A stretch of 64,000 nt of DNA from Vibrio maritimus (GCA_000755425.1 BBMT01000005.1:124001-188000), one strand, 5' to 3'. Counted from the first letter of the stretch, positions 21,885-32,000 are shown. Notes: generated by a model not told the origin, from the letters alone. A program made the numbers and translations.

Positions 21885-21920
21885 GTTTCTTTTGTGCTTT
21901 TGAGTCTTCTTTGAATAGCT

Positions 21921-22070
21921 TAAGAGCACCCCTCCTAGCCTCCCCTTATTAAGGGGAGGAACAGCAGGCTCGCTATCGCATCGCCTTATGATTATTAATT
22001 AAGCGATGCGACGATAGGAGCGAGCAGTAGTTCTCCCCCTTAATAAGGGGGAGTTAGAGGGGGGCTCTTA
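21921..22070. repeat. Palindromic repeat element with nested hairpins
   Basis: A 150-base imperfect inverted repeat. The ends match over 14 bases apart from one mismatch (TAAGAGCACCCCTC and the complement of GAGGGGGGCTCTTA). Each arm holds its own palindrome around CCCCTTATTAAGGGG, and the arms then pair over GCTCGCTATCG-like sequence to a small central loop. There is no open frame. This is the form of a REP/MITE-type mobile palindrome between two genes. It may also act as a transcription boundary after grxD. Confidence 0.75.
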
Positions 22071-22110
22071 GGCGTTTACTCGTAATCTAAAAAACGCTAG
22101 AGCAAAAAAA

Positions 22111-22170
22111 GCTCCCCCAGCTTCCCCTTCAAAGGGAGGAGCTGCAGGCTAGCGGCTATCGCCGCAACGC
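22111..22170. repeat. Partial second copy of the palindromic repeat
   Basis: GCTCCCCCAGCTTCCCCTTC, AAAGGGAGGAGCTGCAGGCT and the following bases resemble one arm of the element 40 bases upstream, including the CCCC..GGGG hairpin and the GCAGGCT block. It is diverged and has no matching second arm. Confidence 0.55.
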
Positions 22171-22333
22171 CAGCAAAAACACCCACCCAACACCCCTCTA
22201 GTCGATACCCTATTAGGGTGATACCACCGTCCCCCTATCACAACTTACTCTTCCAGCCATTTCTATTTCCCGCACCAATGCTACCGTTATAAAACAATAA
22301 CGATAAATAAAGCACGAACCGAAAAGTAGTCTT

Positions 22334-23427
22334 ATGTTTGCATCAAAAAAACAAGTACAAAAACTCCAGCAGCAGTTGCATTCTGAAACCGAACAGAAAG
22401 ATGCCTTCGCTTGCCAACTGGCGCAATTGCAACAAGAGTTAGCTGATAAAGAACAGCAAATACAAAAACTAGAATCCCAACTAGAAAGACAAAAGCAGCG
22501 CTCGCGACTGTTTTTAAGCAGTGTGACTTCTCAGCTTGTTGGCGCTACGGCCAACATTGAGCAGGCTAATAATCAGTTGATTGATCAAAGCGATCAATTG
22601 CAGGCGAATCTGGGGGTGTTTGATAGTACTCAGCAGCAACTGGAAGAGATGTATCAATCTTTGGATCAAGTGTCACAATCGGCGATGGCGAGCAAAGAAA
22701 CCGTCGCTGCGCTTCAAGTGCTGACTGGCGACATCACGCAATTTATCAGCATTATTCACCAGATCTCAGAGCAAACCAACTTGCTCGCGCTTAATGCCGC
22801 TATTGAAGCGGCACGTGCAGGTGAACATGGCCGTGGATTTGCCGTGGTTGCAGATGAAGTGCGCTCATTGGCGGGTAGAGCGAACGAAGCAGCCAGTGAG
22901 ATTTCGGGCTTAGTAGAGCGAATCGAAAGCAGTACCAATAAAGCGGGTGAAAACATTGAATTGGTGTCAGCGCAAGTAGCGGATGCTTCTACAGGTGCTT
23001 CAGATATTGTCCGCGATACTCAATCGATTTTGTCGCTATCTTCCGACACCGTTGATGTCATTTACACCGCCACAGTGGATATTTATGCCTCAAGCGCAAT
23101 CGCGCAGTACACCAATATGTGGGCGACAGCGCATTCTAAACTGATTGGCGCTGACTTTGACGCTTCATTGCTGATGCTAGGTGAACACGATACGATTTTC
23201 GGTCAGGTGATCGCCGGACATGAGGAAACCCAACAATTGGCCTCGGCTGGTGGTCCGTTGGAATACTTCCATATTAAGGCAACGGCGTTACACGATGGGC
23301 TGAGAATGGTGGCCGACGGCAGTATGATGCAGGTATTGTGGAGCAAATGGATATTGCTTATCGCGATTTAGTTTCTTACATCGCTCAAGCGCAGGATAGA
23401 GTGAAAGCGTCATACGAACACAAGTAA
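22334..23427 (+). CDS. Soluble methyl-accepting chemotaxis protein with C-terminal CZB-like domain, one frameshift
   Basis: A cytoplasmic chemoreceptor: no membrane segment, an N-terminal coiled coil rich in Gln and Glu (residues 1-55), then the receptor signalling hairpin with [21 protein letters not shown]. After it comes a helical C-terminal domain with spaced histidines ([34 protein letters not shown]), the pattern of the CZB zinc-binding domain. The Cys usual in its core motif is replaced by Thr in HDTIFG. The frame breaks near 23330; one G restored gives [16 protein letters not shown] and an end at KASYEHK, about 364 residues. It probably reports a cytoplasmic signal to CheA. Confidence 0.82.
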
Positions 23428-23432
23428 CGCAT

Positions 23433-23460
23433 AAAAAAAGGGAGTGACGAATCACTCCCT
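23433..23460 (-). terminator. Terminator of the cysteine-synthase-like gene
   Basis: GGGAGTGA, CGAA, TCACTCCC form a perfect hairpin. The long A-run on its left makes a U-run for the minus strand. Confidence 0.85.
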
Positions 23461-23513
23461 GCCAACTGATTGTTGTTATTTTAAATACTCGTCATCAAGC
23501 CAAATGACAGCGA

Positions 23514-24580
23514 TTAAGCCAACTCACCGGTCGCTTCGAATGTCTCGAGCTTATCCAGGTATGGGCGTAGATCGCCAATATTGTTATTAATCCACTCGTG
23601 GTTGTAGTAAGTATCAAGATAGCGCTCGCCACTGTCACACAATAGAGTCACAATCGAACCCGTCTCACCACGTTTTTTCATTTCACTTGCTAATTGCAAC
23701 ACACCATAAAGGTTCGTACCCGTAGAAGCACCGACTTTGCGACCTAATGTCTTCTCTAACCAGTGAATCGTTGCGATACTTGCCGCATCCGGAATCGTGC
23801 GCATTTCATCCACCACACCCGGGATAAAGCTTGGTTCAACGCGCGGACGTCCAATGCCTTCAATCTTGCTACCACAGTCGCCAGTGATGTTAGCATCGCC
23901 CGTTTTAAAGTAGTCATGGAACACTGAGTTCTCAGGATCAACCACACACAGTTTGGTGTCGTGCTGCTGGTAGCGGATAAAGCGTCCAATAGTTGCCGAC
24001 GTGCCGCCTGTACCTGGCTCATCACAATCCAACTTGGTACTGGATGATCTTCCATTTTCATTTGGCTGAAAATAGAGTTAGCAATATTGTTGTTACCACG
24101 CCAGTCAGTCGCACGCTCAGCATAAGTAAACTGATCCATGTAGTGACCGTCTAACTCTTCAGCGAGTCGGCGTGATTCAGCATAGATTTGATCCGAGCGA
24201 TCAACTAAGTGCGCTTTACCACCGTAGAACTCGATTTGTTCGATCTTTTTGCGTGCGGTGCACTTTGGCATCACGGCAATAAATGGCAACCCAAGCAGAC
24301 GGGCAAAGTACGCTTCCGATACAGCGGTACTGCCAGACGAAGATTCAATGACCGTTGTCTCTGGTCCAATCCAACCATTACAAATCGCGTACAGAAACAG
24401 GGAACGTGCTAAACGGTGCTTTAGTGAGCCCGTAGGATGTGTACTCTCGTCTTTTAGATAAACATCAATCCCATCAATGCTAGGCAAATCTAGCTTGATT
24501 AAGTGTGTGTCAGCCGAGCGTTGAAAGTCAGCTTCAAGTTTACGAACTGCGTTGTTAATCCATTGATGGTCAGTACACAT
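23514..24580 (-). CDS. PLP-dependent cysteine synthase/desulfhydrase-family enzyme, one frameshift
   Basis: A fold-type II PLP enzyme. The lysine that binds PLP is in PTGSLKHRL, the substrate loop in [13 protein letters not shown], and the phosphate-binding Gly loop in [11 protein letters not shown]. The frame breaks at 24016-24017, where one C is missing on the coding strand; repair gives WIVMSPGTGGTS and about 355 residues. The Met at 24580 fits better than the GTG 21 bases upstream. It is divergent from an Lrp-type regulator resembling DecR/CyuR, which controls cysteine breakdown in enterobacteria. A cysteine desulfhydrase role is therefore likely; this is inference, and cysteine synthase activity remains possible. 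Confidence 0.75.
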
Positions 24581-24674
24581 AGCGGCGGTTTCCTGCTTCA
24601 CGATTTCGATGATGATAATTTACCTACGAACAAGGAGAAAAACTTTGCTATATTTACTTTGATTTTTCATTTTG

Positions 24675-24691
24675 GTAGAAAATTTTTCTAC
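24675..24691. promoter_or_regulatory. Perfect palindromic operator matching the Lrp consensus
   Basis: GTAGAAAA, T, TTTTCTAC is a perfect 17-base palindrome whose core TAGAAAATTTTTCTA fits the Lrp consensus YAGHAWATTWTDCTR at every position. It lies between the divergent cysteine-enzyme gene and the Lrp-type gene, 12 bases before the latter's start, so it probably serves autoregulation and control of the enzyme gene. Confidence 0.7.
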
Positions 24692-24703
24692 ATTGGGGCT
24701 GTT

Positions 24704-25165
24704 TTGGATATAGATAGTACAGATAAGAAGCTGTTGTTGCTGCTTCAACAAGATGGCACGTTATCACTGAACGACCTTGCTGAAGCCGTAAACCTCACGA
24801 CAACACCATGCTGGAAGCGCCTGAAGAAGCTTGAAGAGGGTGGTGTGATTGATAAACGTGTCGCACTACTAGATCCTGAGAAACTAGGATTGTCGTTCAC
24901 CGCGTTCGTGCAAATCAAGACCACGAATCACTCTCATGAATGGTATCAAGAGTTCGTCGAAACGGTATCGCTGTTCCCAGAAGTGATGGAGTTCTATCGG
25001 ATGGCGGGGGAGTATGACTATATGGTGAAAGTATTGGTCAAAGACATGAAGTGCTTTGATGAGTTCTATAAAAAATTGGTCAACAGTATCGATGGATTGT
25101 CGAATGTCACTTCAACCTTTGCAATGGAACCTTTGAAATACACCACAGCTTTGCCAATACGTTGA
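24704..25165 (+). CDS. Lrp/AsnC-family transcriptional regulator (DecR/CyuR-like)
   Basis: A 153-residue regulator. An N-terminal helix-turn-helix ([29 protein letters not shown]) is followed by the RAM ligand-binding domain ([19 protein letters not shown]). The segment [13 protein letters not shown] resembles DecR (YbaO) of E. coli, which responds to cysteine. The start is taken as TTG (LDIDSTDKK) because the family begins here and a GGGG run precedes it; the open frame extends upstream over the intergenic region without support. It is divergent from its likely target, the cysteine-synthase-like gene. Confidence 0.85.
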   Translation: MDIDSTDKKLLLLLQQDGTLSLNDLAEAVNLTTTPCWKRLKKLEEGGVIDKRVALLDPEKLGLSFTAFVQIKTTNHSHEWYQEFVETVSLFPEVMEFYRMAGEYDYMVKVLVKDMKCFDEFYKKLVNSIDGLSNVTSTFAMEPLKYTTALPIR

Positions 25166-25355
25166 TTTGTCAATATATTGATTTGGTGGGAGTTCTCAAC
25201 TTGAGCTTGGTATCCTTGCCAGCTCTGAGTAATCACTCTATAACCAATAAACAGAGTCGACTGCTAACTGTTTCGTTTACTAATTGTTTCACCTACTAAC
25301 AGCTAGCTGCGATGCATAGTCTACGGTTTAGTGGTGAAAACAAAGGAGTGTTTTT

Positions 25356-26531
25356 ATGTTGCATCAGATGTTGGTCTCGGTGAAAAAACCGTTTATCAAA
25401 ATGGTGCCTGTTCCCGAGCCTCAGTGCATTGTTGGTAATGGTAAAGTGCTAGATGTGGCAAGCTATTGTCGTGATTTTTCAGTAACTAAACCATTTATCG
25501 TTACTGACAGTGTACTACGTGGCCTAGGATTGCTGGACGGTATGCTGGAAGCATTACAGCAAGCCGATATGCCGTTTACTGTATTTGATGAAGTACAGCC
25601 CGATCCTGACTATGCGACGGTTCGTGCTGGAGTGGAATGCTATCGTCAATCTGGCTGTGATGGCATCATTGCGTTTGGCGGTGGTTCTCCCATTGATTGC
25701 GCGAAAGCTATTGCAGCGAGCGTAAAAACCAAGAAAGACGTCGGAAAACTTCCTGGTTTACTGAAAGTGCATCGCCCAATTATGCCGTTAATTGCCATTC
25801 CGACGACCTCGGGTACCGGCTCTGAAGGGACGGTAGCTGCGGTTGTCAGTGATATAGAGTCCAAGGCCAAGCGAGCCATAACCGATCCATTTCTAGTACC
25901 TAAGGCAGCAGTATTAGATTCACAAATTATGCTAGGTCTTCCGCCACAAATCACGGCAGAAACCGGTATCGATGCACTTACACATGCTATTGAATCCTAT
26001 CTAAGCCAATACGCTAACACTAAAACTGAAACCTTGTCGCTGAATGCGATTAAAGCCATTTTCGAATATTTGCCTCGTGCGTATCAAAATGGTCAAGACA
26101 GCGAAGCAAGAGAGAAAATGGCCGTCGCCAGTTTTGAAGCAGGCCTCGCGTTTACTCGAACGTATATTGGTTACGTTCATGCGATTGCCCATCAGCTTGG
26201 TGCGTTTTATCACGTACCTCATGGCAGAGCGAATGCCATGGTGCTGCCACATGTGCTCAAGTTTATCGCACAAAGAGATAACCAAAGGCTGACAACGTTG
26301 GCACACACCCTCGGTTATAAAAATAGTCAGGCATTGATTCAGGATGTCGAGCAGCTTTTGGACTTACTGAACATTCCAAAACACATTGTTGAATTGAAAG
26401 CCGAGGACATTCCGGCGCTTGCCAAGCAAGCAATTAAAGAAGCCTTCGGAGAGTATCCGGTTCCCGAAGAGATGAATGTTCACCAATGCCAACAATTATT
26501 AGCAGCGTTACTTGTTAAAGGAGCACAATAA
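25356..26531 (+). CDS. Iron-containing alcohol dehydrogenase
   Basis: A group III NAD(P)-dependent alcohol dehydrogenase of 391 residues. The nucleotide-binding loop reads GGGSPIDCAKA and the metal-binding stretch is HAIAHQLGAFYHVPHGRANA. AAAGGAG lies before the ATG. The stop is directly followed by the aldehyde dehydrogenase start with no gap, so the two form an operon and may carry out successive oxidations of an alcohol to an acid. The substrate is unknown. Confidence 0.92.
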   Translation: MLHQMLVSVKKPFIKMVPVPEPQCIVGNGKVLDVASYCRDFSVTKPFIVTDSVLRGLGLLDGMLEALQQADMPFTVFDEVQPDPDYATVRAGVECYRQSGCDGIIAFGGGSPIDCAKAIAASVKTKKDVGKLPGLLKVHRPIMPLIAIPTTSGTGSEGTVAAVVSDIESKAKRAITDPFLVPKAAVLDSQIMLGLPPQITAETGIDALTHAIESYLSQYANTKTETLSLNAIKAIFEYLPRAYQNGQDSEAREKMAVASFEAGLAFTRTYIGYVHAIAHQLGAFYHVPHGRANAMVLPHVLKFIAQRDNQRLTTLAHTLGYKNSQALIQDVEQLLDLLNIPKHIVELKAEDIPALAKQAIKEAFGEYPVPEEMNVHQCQQLLAALLVKGAQ

Positions 26532-27995
26532 ATGAGTATGGTTACCCTCAATGAACAGCAAATGATGACGCGACTGAAAGAGCAGCAAGCAGCGTTTAAA
26601 GAAGCGCCGTTTATCAGTCGCGAGCTAAGAAGGGCAAACTTACTCAAGCTCGAAAAAGTATTACGAGATAACCAAGAGGCCATTTGTGACGCGATTAGCA
26701 AAGATTTTGGTCATCGCTCGTCTACCGAGACGGCGTTGCTCGAACTGTTTTCCTCTATTGAAGGTATTGTTGATTCTCGCAAGCAGCTTAAAAAGTGGAT
26801 GCGTGACAAAAAACGTCATACTTCGATTTGGTTCTGGCCGGCAAAAAACAAAGTCGTCCCTCAGCCTTTAGGTGTCGTAGGGATTATCGTGCCCTGGAAT
26901 TACCCACTCTTTCTGGCGATTGGGCCGATGACGGCGGCCTTAGCTGCAGGCAACCGTGTGATGGTAAAAATGTCAGAAAATTCCCAGCACCTTTGCGAAA
27001 CGCTAGCCAAAATTTTCGCGAGCGCATTTACCCAAGACGAGATTTGCTTTATCGCCGAAACGGGTGGTACAGGGCAGGCATTCGCGAAGCTTCCTTTTGA
27101 CCATCTGATTTTTACCGGTTCTGGTGGTACAGGTCGCAAGGTAATGGCTGCGGCAGCGGAAAATCTCACGCCAGTAACTCTAGAACTTGGAGGAAAATCG
27201 CCGACCATTATTGGTCCTGATTACGACGTCAAAAAAGCCATCAAACGGATTCTAGGTGGGAAAGTTTACAACGCGGGGCAAACTTGTGTCGCTCCCGACT
27301 ATCTGTTGGTTCCAGAAGATAAATTGAACCAGGTAGTGAAAGCTGCGAAATCAGTAATGAAAAGCCGCTTCAAAACCATCGACCACCCTGATTACACCGC
27401 AGTAATTGATTCTGTCTCTTTTGAGCGTTTACAGGACACCCTAACGCTCGCAAAAGAGGGGCAAGGGGAGGTGATTAACCTCATTCCTGCGAGTGAGCCA
27501 GATCCTGAGACGCGTCGTTTCCCTCTTCATTTGGTGGTGTCACCGAGTACTGATGAAGCGGTGATGACACGTGAAATCTTTGGTCCGATTTTACCTGTGA
27601 TCACTTACAAGTCGATGGATGATGTATATCACTTCATTGGAGAACGAGACAGACCGCTGGCGCTGTACCTATTCTCTGACGACAAAGAGCTGCAAAATGC
27701 GGTGATGGAAAACACCATGTCTGGTGCCTTTACCATTAATGAAGTGATGATGCACGTGGCTCAACATGATTTGCCTTTTGGTGGTGTAGGGCCAAGTGGG
27801 ATGGGGCATTATCACGGCAAAGAAGGGTTTGAGACCTTTTCTAAAATGCGCCCTGTGATGCAGCAAGGAAAGTGGGCATCGACAGGCTTTTTGTATTCTC
27901 CGTATTCTGGGTTTGCCAAACGAGTTATTAATTACCTCATTAACCGAAAGCTCGGCAAATACCCGAGCATCTCCGCGACAAAAGCCAAAAAGTGA
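26532..27995 (+). CDS. Aldehyde dehydrogenase, coniferyl-aldehyde-dehydrogenase-like
   Basis: A 487-residue NAD(P)-dependent aldehyde dehydrogenase. PWNYPLFLAIGP and the Gly loop FTGSGGTGRKV are the cofactor site, the general base Glu is in LELGGKSP, and the catalytic Cys is in NAGQTCVAPDY. The C-terminus carries an extension (GFAKRVINYLINRKLGKYPS) with an amphipathic or hydrophobic helix, seen in class 3 and coniferyl/fatty aldehyde members that touch membranes. It abuts the alcohol dehydrogenase gene. The natural substrate could be an aromatic or a long-chain aldehyde. Confidence 0.9.
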   Translation: MSMVTLNEQQMMTRLKEQQAAFKEAPFISRELRRANLLKLEKVLRDNQEAICDAISKDFGHRSSTETALLELFSSIEGIVDSRKQLKKWMRDKKRHTSIWFWPAKNKVVPQPLGVVGIIVPWNYPLFLAIGPMTAALAAGNRVMVKMSENSQHLCETLAKIFASAFTQDEICFIAETGGTGQAFAKLPFDHLIFTGSGGTGRKVMAAAAENLTPVTLELGGKSPTIIGPDYDVKKAIKRILGGKVYNAGQTCVAPDYLLVPEDKLNQVVKAAKSVMKSRFKTIDHPDYTAVIDSVSFERLQDTLTLAKEGQGEVINLIPASEPDPETRRFPLHLVVSPSTDEAVMTREIFGPILPVITYKSMDDVYHFIGERDRPLALYLFSDDKELQNAVMENTMSGAFTINEVMMHVAQHDLPFGGVGPSGMGHYHGKEGFETFSKMRPVMQQGKWASTGFLYSPYSGFAKRVINYLINRKLGKYPSISATKAKK

Positions 27996-28099
27996 CCCAA
28001 ATAAGAGTGCTACTGAGTAAAGTAACGTAAACAACGTGGCACTCTCTCTTTTATTACTTACACTGTCCATTAACATATTAATAACACAGGACGTGTACT

Positions 28100-29161
28100 A
28101 TGCATTCGACACCTCGAATCTTGAGCTTCTCGATTATCACTCTGTTGGTGACAAGTAGTTTACTTGGCTGTGGAGGAGGTGGAGACGATGGAGGGAGCAC
28201 GTCCGATGGTTCGAGCGATAATGCAACGGGCAGTCAAACACCTACGACCAGCAGTGATATTACCGATGTGCTTTTCACAAAGACCTCAGGTGACTGCGAG
28301 CAATACACGGGTGACTTCACCTCTGACGTAGAGGATATTCAACGTAGTGCGAGCTTTAATGGCAGTGTCTCGGTTCAATCGTCAGGTACGCATTGCATCG
28401 TTCAGTCAAACGGAATACCCAATCACGACTTCAATGATGCATCGGCCTCGTTTGCGACCAATGTATCGGAACAAACCCAGCAATATGAATTCGACTCTGA
28501 TCCTAGTGTGTCCACAACAATCACGGAGCTGAGCTTACCTGTGTCTGAAGCCATTTTACTCAATGGCGTCAAGGTCGATCTGCTTGCTGCTGCTTGCTAT
28601 GGAGTTGGGAACGAGAAGACGGGGTGCGACCAAGATCAAATCGATAATCCTTGGCGATTTGATCCTATGTCGCCGTTAAATCGATTCGGTACCGATGAGC
28701 ATCATGCCCATGTTCAGCCGGATGGCACTTATCACTATCACGGAAATCCCATGGCAATGTTTGAGCAAAACTGTGCAGGGGGTGAACCTTCACCTGTCAT
28801 TGGTTTCGCTGCTGATGGATTCCCAATTTATGGCAGTTGCTATCGAGATCCACAGGATGGTGTAGTGAAAGCGGCGACGTCTAGTTACCAGTTGAAACCG
28901 GGTACGCGTCAAGCTGTAGCAGGATATACGACACCTGTAGCAGGAGGGAGTGTGGCCAGTAATCTATATGACGGCCAATTTCGCGGTGACTACGAGTACG
29001 TTGTCGCATCAGGTTCGCTCGATCAATGTAATGGGATGACGGTTGACGGGCAGTATGGTTACTATGTCACGGACTCATTTCCGTGGTTGCTCAACTGTTT
29101 TAAAGGAACGGTTGACAGTTCATTTGGTGCGAGCGCTCAAATAAGAAGCCACTCTCATTAA
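28100..29161 (+). CDS. YHYH-domain lipoprotein
   Basis: A 353-residue exported protein. The lipobox LLGC is followed by a flexible GGGGDDGGSTSDG tether. The globular part contains the defining YHYH motif (HAHVQPDGTYHYHGNP) and several Cys that may form disulfides. The family is widespread in marine bacteria and of unknown function; the His cluster suggests metal binding, which is inference. It has its own upstream region and terminator, about 100 bases after the aldehyde dehydrogenase. Confidence 0.82.
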   Translation: MHSTPRILSFSIITLLVTSSLLGCGGGGDDGGSTSDGSSDNATGSQTPTTSSDITDVLFTKTSGDCEQYTGDFTSDVEDIQRSASFNGSVSVQSSGTHCIVQSNGIPNHDFNDASASFATNVSEQTQQYEFDSDPSVSTTITELSLPVSEAILLNGVKVDLLAAACYGVGNEKTGCDQDQIDNPWRFDPMSPLNRFGTDEHHAHVQPDGTYHYHGNPMAMFEQNCAGGEPSPVIGFAADGFPIYGSCYRDPQDGVVKAATSSYQLKPGTRQAVAGYTTPVAGGSVASNLYDGQFRGDYEYVVASGSLDQCNGMTVDGQYGYYVTDSFPWLLNCFKGTVDSSFGASAQIRSHSH

Positions 29162-29167
29162 AAAGAA

Positions 29168-29203
29168 AACGCCTTGTGGAGTCCATCAACAAGGCGTTTT
29201 TTT
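29168..29203 (+). terminator. Terminator of the YHYH gene
   Basis: AACGCCTTGT..ACAAGGCGTT forms a stem with a seven-T run. It lies between convergent genes. Confidence 0.85.
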
Positions 29204-29223
29204 GTAGGTGACATTGTTAGTAT

Positions 29224-30084
29224 TTAGTCATTAAAGCGCAGTACGCCTTCTTGAATCGTCGAGGCCACTAACTCACCTTTCTGATTAAAGATCTCACCTC
29301 TTACCAATCCACGGGAATTACTCGCGTTAGGGCTATCAATGGCATACAGCAACCACTCGTTGGTGTTTACCGGACGATGGAACCACATGGAGTGGTCAAT
29401 CGTTGCCATCTGGAACTTAGGTGCGAAGATAGAGACGCCGTGAGGGTGCAACGCTGTAGTGAGGAAGCGCCAGTCAGAAGCGTAACCAAGCACGTATTGG
29501 TGAATAAGCTCGTTATTTGGAACCTCACCGTTAGCACGAATCCAAAGATATTGCTTGGCTTCAATCTTCTCAGGTTTCAGTGGGTTAACAACGTGTACTG
29601 GACGTACTTCAATGGCTTCTTCGCTACAGAACACTTCACGTATTTGCTCAGGTAAGAAATCAGCGATGCGCATTGCTAGCTCTGATTCAGAGGCGAAATT
29701 CTCAGGTCCAGCCACTTCTGGCATCGTACTTTGGTGTTCAAAGCCTGGCGCCTCGCAGTGATAACTGGCAGTAAGATAGAAAATAGGGCGGCCATTTTGA
29801 ATCGCTTTTACGCGGCGGGTGCTAAAACTGCGGCCATCTCGAAGATTCTCAACATCGTAGATAATCGGTTTCAGCGGGTCACCTGGGTAAAGAAAGTAGC
29901 TGTGGAATGAATGCACGGTGCGATCCTCTGCCACCGTATAACGAGCAGCAGACAGCGCCTGACCAATGACTTGGCCGCCGTAAACTTGAGGCAAGCCTAA
30001 GTGCTGGCTCTGACCTCGAAATAGCCCTTGCTCTAATTGCTCTAATTGCAGCAGTTCGAGTAATTCAGTTAATGGTTTGCTCAT
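29224..30084 (-). CDS. tesB: Acyl-CoA thioesterase II
   Basis: TesB hydrolyses medium- and long-chain acyl-CoA to free acid and CoA. It is a double hot-dog protein of 286 residues, the same length as E. coli TesB. It starts [20 protein letters not shown], and [11 protein letters not shown], the typical catalytic-region motif, lies near residue 230. It is intact. The neighbours ybaY and atl are in the same relative order as in E. coli, toward ffs. Confidence 0.96.
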   Translation of the reverse strand: MSKPLTELLELLQLEQLEQGLFRGQSQHLGLPQVYGGQVIGQALSAARYTVAEDRTVHSFHSYFLYPGDPLKPIIYDVENLRDGRSFSTRRVKAIQNGRPIFYLTASYHCEAPGFEHQSTMPEVAGPENFASESELAMRIADFLPEQIREVFCSEEAIEVRPVHVVNPLKPEKIEAKQYLWIRANGEVPNNELIHQYVLGYASDWRFLTTALHPHGVSIFAPKFQMATIDHSMWFHRPVNTNEWLLYAIDSPNASNSRGLVRGEIFNQKGELVASTIQEGVLRFND

Positions 30085-30306
30085 AGATAGGTCTTTTTCT
30101 TGTACGTAATGGGCAAAGTGTGGATTTTACTGATGGATTCGTCAAGGGATACGGAGGTTTGTAGGAATAGAGTGGTTTTTTCCGCAAAATGACCGAGCTG
30201 AAGCGTCGTAACTGTAGATTTCTGTTATCTTTATTGCATAACCTAGCGATGTTCTTTTAATAAAACTATCGTTAACAGAGTTAATCGTCCCTTCGAGTGA
30301 GGTTTC

Positions 30307-30759
30307 ATGAAACTATTAAAATTTGGCGCGTTGGCGCTGATTCTTGGTTTGGCTGGCTGTCAAACTGCGCCACAAACCGACACTATAACTGAAAGCAAAC
30401 AAACTACTGCATCAGAGCAAGAAACAATGGCATCAGTGAAAGGCACTATCGCTTACCGAGAAAGAATTGCTCTACCTGCTGATGCGGTCGTAACGGTGAA
30501 ACTTCAAGATGTTTCATTGCAAGATGTGGCCGCGAAAGTGATTAGTGAGCAAACCTTTACAACTGATGGAGCACAGGTACCGTTTGACTTTGAACTCAGC
30601 TACGACACTCAAGATATCAACCCAAAACATACATACAGTGTGAGCGCGCGAATCGAAGTAGAAGGTAAGCTGCGTTTTATCTCTGACACGTCTTATCCGG
30701 TTATCACCGATGCCAACAGCACTGAGCAAGTGAACTTGTTGCTAGTAGGCGTGAGATAA
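30307..30759 (+). CDS. ybaY: YbaY-family lipoprotein
   Basis: A 150-residue lipoprotein with signal MKLLKFGALALILGLAGC and a YbaY-type beta-sandwich (type III secretion pilotin-like) domain beginning SVKGTIAYRERIALPADAVV. The pattern KLQDVSLQDV and a FELSYD segment are conserved in the family. E. coli YbaY is a glycine-zipper-independent outer membrane lipoprotein of unclear role. Synteny with tesB and atl supports the name. Confidence 0.87.
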   Translation: MKLLKFGALALILGLAGCQTAPQTDTITESKQTTASEQETMASVKGTIAYRERIALPADAVVTVKLQDVSLQDVAAKVISEQTFTTDGAQVPFDFELSYDTQDINPKHTYSVSARIEVEGKLRFISDTSYPVITDANSTEQVNLLLVGVR

Positions 30760-30778
30760 GGAACATAATTTGGCAGTC

Positions 30779-31081
30779 TTAGGGCTGCCAACCAAATTCT
30801 TTTAAGCGCACTCGCCCCTTCACTGAAAACTCCACGCCTTCTTCCATTAATATCGATCTCTGTCTCAAAAACGAATCTCCTTTCAGCGAGATTTCACCTT
30901 TGCCGTTGATGACACGGTGCCAAGGTAGGCGACTGCCTTCAGGCAAGCCACCGAGCGCTTTGCCAACATGTCTAGCGTAGCCCGGATAGCCTGCCATTTT
31001 CGCGACCTGACCGTAAGTTGCTACTTTTCCGAATGGAATTTGGTGAATTACTGCAAAGATTTGCGCTTTGAATTGATCCAT
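30779..31081 (-). CDS. atl: Alkyltransferase-like DNA-binding protein Atl
   Basis: Atl proteins bind O6-alkylguanine in DNA and flag it for nucleotide excision repair, without transferring the alkyl group. The 100-residue protein has the alkyltransferase C-terminal domain, but the reactive PCHR motif reads PWHRVINGKGEIS, the Trp-for-Cys change that defines the family. It is intact. In E. coli the equivalent ybaZ/atl also lies between ybaY and ffs. A short GGCAG/CTGCC hairpin overlapping its stop may end both this gene and ybaY. Confidence 0.94.
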   Translation of the reverse strand: MDQFKAQIFAVIHQIPFGKVATYGQVAKMAGYPGYARHVGKALGGLPEGSRLPWHRVINGKGEISLKGDSFLRQRSILMEEGVEFSVKGRVRLKEFGWQP

Positions 31082-31131
31082 ACTGAAACTGTCCCAGTTT
31101 AATTTGCCACGGAAAGGTATGAGGGGGAGCT

Positions 31132-31871
31132 ATGGTATTTTCGGTGTTTCAATTCGTAATCACAAGTATGTTGGCGATGATTTGTGCCAGAACCATTGGT
31201 GTTACCGAAGGGGATATTCCCGTACTTGCGGTAATGATTCCAGCTTTATGGATACTGCCTCAAGGTGGTGTCGCTGGTTTAATGTTGCTCGCATCTATGA
31301 TTGTTTACGGTCTCACTCTTCCATTGCAATCTATAGCGATGTCAGTGGCGGTATGGATATTACTCCCTGTCTTTATGGTCGCCTTCTCTAAGCGCAGTAA
31401 TGTCTGGATAGTGAGTATTGTCGGACTTATCGTCCTCACTTTGAATGTCGGCATAATGCTGACGCAGTCAGCAGGCAAACTAGGTGGCACTCCGATGGTG
31501 ACGCTGGTACAGGGATTCTCGGTATTTGTTGCGTGGTTCGCGGCGAGAAACTGGAAAGGCTCCACTGAACACAGCTGGTGGTCACTGCTGTTAATTTTAC
31601 CCATGTGGGCAGCGGGTTTGCCTTATGCAGCGCTCATCTCCTTGTGCATGACGGGTATGCTTGCATCAATGGAAAGCTAGGTAGGCTTAAAACGTTTAAG
31701 TGGAATAAGCTACTTTGCTGGACGCTGCCAACGGTTGGTTTCGCTGCGATAGTTGTGGTACCTACTATTGATGTTCCTAAACCTGTCTTTGTTGTTTGGC
31801 TCTGCTTGCTTGGTACGGCATGGATGACCGACTACATCATCAACATTGATGAAGAGCACCAAGAGACATAA
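31132..31871 (+). CDS. Multi-spanning membrane protein of unknown function, one frameshift
   Basis: Eight or so hydrophobic segments are seen from MVFSVFQFVITSMLAMICAR onward. The frame breaks near 31677, where one base (probably C in AAGCCTAGG) is missing. Repair gives about 246 residues ending DYIINIDEEHQET. No transporter motif is recognised. It sits between atl and ffs with GGGGGAGC before the ATG. Confidence 0.65.
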
Positions 31872-32000
31872 TTTTGTTAGGCACATAATATTGATTGAGA
31901 TAGTTTGCGCTCAGCAGCTTCATAAGCGAAGCAATGTTGGGCGCTTTGTTTAATCTGTAAGCACTTAACAGGTAAAGCAAACAGTTTTGCTCGCAAGCCC

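Noticed and set aside
21921..22170. CRISPR array or integron attC site
   Set aside because: There are no regular repeats with unique spacers, and the palindrome lacks the attC core sites. It is a nested inverted repeat.
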